Source: Monodelphis domestica
Lineage: Eukaryota; Chordata; Mammalia; Didelphimorphia; Didelphidae
Assembly (NCBI RefSeq): GCF_027887165.1
Contig: NC_077234.1
Span: 169,420,388-169,484,387 of the forward strand
Direction: 5' to 3'
DNA: 64,000 bases
Shown: piece by piece, positions 35,000 through 64,000 of the stretch
Layout of the letters: every line of letters begins with the position of its first letter
Numbering within the stretch: the first letter of the stretch is position 1
Made by a program: the position numbers and the translations under genes
The notes under the pieces: generated by a model
Database searches by the model: none
The model's input: the letters and a program-made list of their open reading frames with translations, nothing else
What the model was told of the DNA's origin: nothing

Positions 35000-36229
35000 A
35001 AAAAAATGATATCTTATATTTATAGAGGAATATATACATACACCCACACATATGTATACATGTTCATTGAATGAATGAAATTTGTTATAAAGTTCTTAAA
35101 CAGTTATCCTATAAACAGGTATTTATTCCTTCTCTCCTTCCTCCACCTCAACCTGCCATTTTAGTCATGGGGCAAGCACAAAAAATAAGTACTTTGCTCA
35201 AAGGCATACAATTAATTTGGGGAACATTTCAGGAAAGAACTCAAGTTTTCTGATTCTAGGGCCACAGTCTTTCTACTTTAGTGTTTGACCTTTCTGTAGA
35301 TTAATCCTTTAAATACTTTTTATTTTCTATATGTTTTGATATACTTGATACTTTTCATTAAAAAGTACTTTCTTATTTTCATAGTCTTTGAAGGTTGTTG
35401 ATGTCTTTCTTTTATTTAGAGTTAGGCTGGACTACTGACCTGTCAGATTCCTTTCAGCTCTGACATTCTGTGCTTCTATAAATAAGGAAATGGTTGGAAG
35501 AGCTACCTGTTTTGCCAAGAGTTGGAAAGATCAAAGAATGGTAGAATGGAGATTAAATCCTTTGAAAATCTGTGCCCTGAGATGTATGTCCCCTACAGAG
35601 AAAGGTTTCTCCTAAAGCTACTTTTGATTATATTTACCTGGGGGATTCTATGTTATACTCCTCTCTGTGGTTCTCAAGTTCTATATTCAATTACTTGTTT
35701 AAACTTTTGTCCACTTTCTTCCAAAGGTAACCATCCTTAACTTGAAAATCAGCCCTCTTCTTAAACTTCAATTTTTAAGATTACCTCTTGTCAGGTGATT
35801 TCTCTATAGGGTACTTATACTTTGCTGGTTGAGCTATTTCAGTGAAGTTCTTTGATATTCATCATACATATTTTCAGAGTTTGCATAATACCTCATCTTC
35901 AAAAAACATAATTTCCCAGCACAATATTGGCTTGACACATAGTAGGCACTTAGTAAGCGCTTGTTGGCTAAACAAGTTGTGGCATATGATTGTGATGAAA
36001 TACTAATGCCCTGTAGGAAATGATTGTTTTAAAAATTAATGTTTCATTTTAAAATAATATAATTATATAAGTATAAAATAATATAAAATGCTAGAAGACC
36101 AGTTGTTACAGCAGCCATTAATAACTAAGAGTGAAATATAATTTAATAGTAAACATTTCATTTCTTTTTGGAGCATGTGTTTGCTTGCTGATCTATTTCT
36201 CCTTATTCCCCCCCCCCCCCTTTACACAG
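35000..36229. other. End of BIVM intron 1
   Basis: MIR-like tail pieces at 35415-35480 (AGATTCCTTTCAGCTCTGAC) and 35925-35965 (ACATAGTAGGCACTTAGTAA); otherwise AT-rich and unassigned. Ends in a C14 run next to the splice acceptor. Confidence 0.5.
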
Positions 36230-36246
36230 GTGTTCCAAATAACCCC

Positions 36247-36252
36247 ATGTAA
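36247..36252 (+). promoter_or_regulatory. BIVM: Start-stop upstream ORF in BIVM leader
   Basis: ATG is followed at once by TAA in the 5' UTR part of the first coding exon. Start-stop elements are known to pause ribosomes and reduce downstream initiation; the effect here is inferred. Confidence 0.6.
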
Positions 36253-36263
36253 ATCTTGGAAGA

Positions 36264-36272
36264 ATGCTGTAG
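36264..36272 (+). promoter_or_regulatory. BIVM: Two-codon upstream ORF in BIVM leader
   Basis: ATG-CTG-TAG, 58 bases before the BIVM start. Together with the start-stop element just upstream it makes two minimal uORFs in the same leader. Confidence 0.6.
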
Positions 36273-36329
36273 ACTGTTGAAATTGTTGCAAGAAATCTTT
36301 CTGGAAACAACATTTTGTCATTTCATTCA

Positions 36330-64000
<27,671 letters not shown>

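Noticed and set aside
36315..36329. TTG at 36315 as BIVM start
   Set aside because: The conserved protein begins MPN at the ATG at 36330; a TTG start is not needed.

Overview
The window is vertebrate nuclear DNA, almost certainly from a marsupial and most plausibly an opossum. Exons have GT-AG splice sites and introns of up to 16.4 kb. The interspersed repeats are marsupial in character: tRNA-derived SINEs of the MAR1/WSINE kind, SINEs with an RTE/BovB-like 3' end, marsupial-type L1 tails, MIR/THER elements, CR1/L2/L3 LINE remnants, a Charlie/SPIN-like hAT element, a Tigger-like element and several solo-LTR-like blocks. The species call rests on repeats and is an inference.

Two protein-coding genes are present, arranged head to head. 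POGLUT2 (KDELC1) lies on the minus strand from about 15.6 kb down to 3.0 kb. Seven consecutive coding exons encode residues 1-429; the C-terminal exons with the ER-retention signal lie to the left of the window. BIVM lies on the plus strand. A CpG-rich promoter with a probable non-coding first exon sits at 26.3-26.8 kb, and six coding exons between 36.3 and 63.5 kb encode residues 1-345; the last roughly 150 residues lie to the right. The order POGLUT2-BIVM matches mammalian chromosome 13q33-type synteny, where ERCC5 follows BIVM. All reading frames and splice phases are intact, so both genes look functional.

Layout: 0-3 kb, POGLUT2 intron with a degenerate minisatellite split by a hAT transposon and a SINE with a perfect target-site duplication. 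3-15.6 kb, POGLUT2 exons 7 to 1 with L1, CR1-type LINE and LTR insertions; one LTR ends only four bases inside the intron after exon 3. 15.6-26.3 kb, intergenic, with ZNF143/SBS-like promoter motifs and a deeply nested repeat stack. 26.3-26.8 kb, BIVM CpG promoter. 27-36 kb, repeat-rich first intron. 36.3-46.9 kb, five coding exons including a local tandem duplication of one exon edge. 47-63.3 kb, one 16.4 kb intron with a fold-back element. 63.3-63.5 kb, the sixth coding exon.

The two proteins have no known functional link; POGLUT2 acts in the ER lumen on EGF repeats and BIVM is a cytosolic/nuclear protein of unknown function. The most interesting protein-level observation is that BIVM has a Cys-Gly...His-Tyr arrangement (Cys215, His327) resembling a papain-like/C39-like cysteine peptidase fold. 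The most interesting DNA-level observations are the LTR abutting the POGLUT2 exon 3 donor, the duplicated BIVM exon edge, two minimal upstream ORFs in the BIVM leader, and an 881-bp fold-back element with a nearly identical inverted terminal 100 bp.
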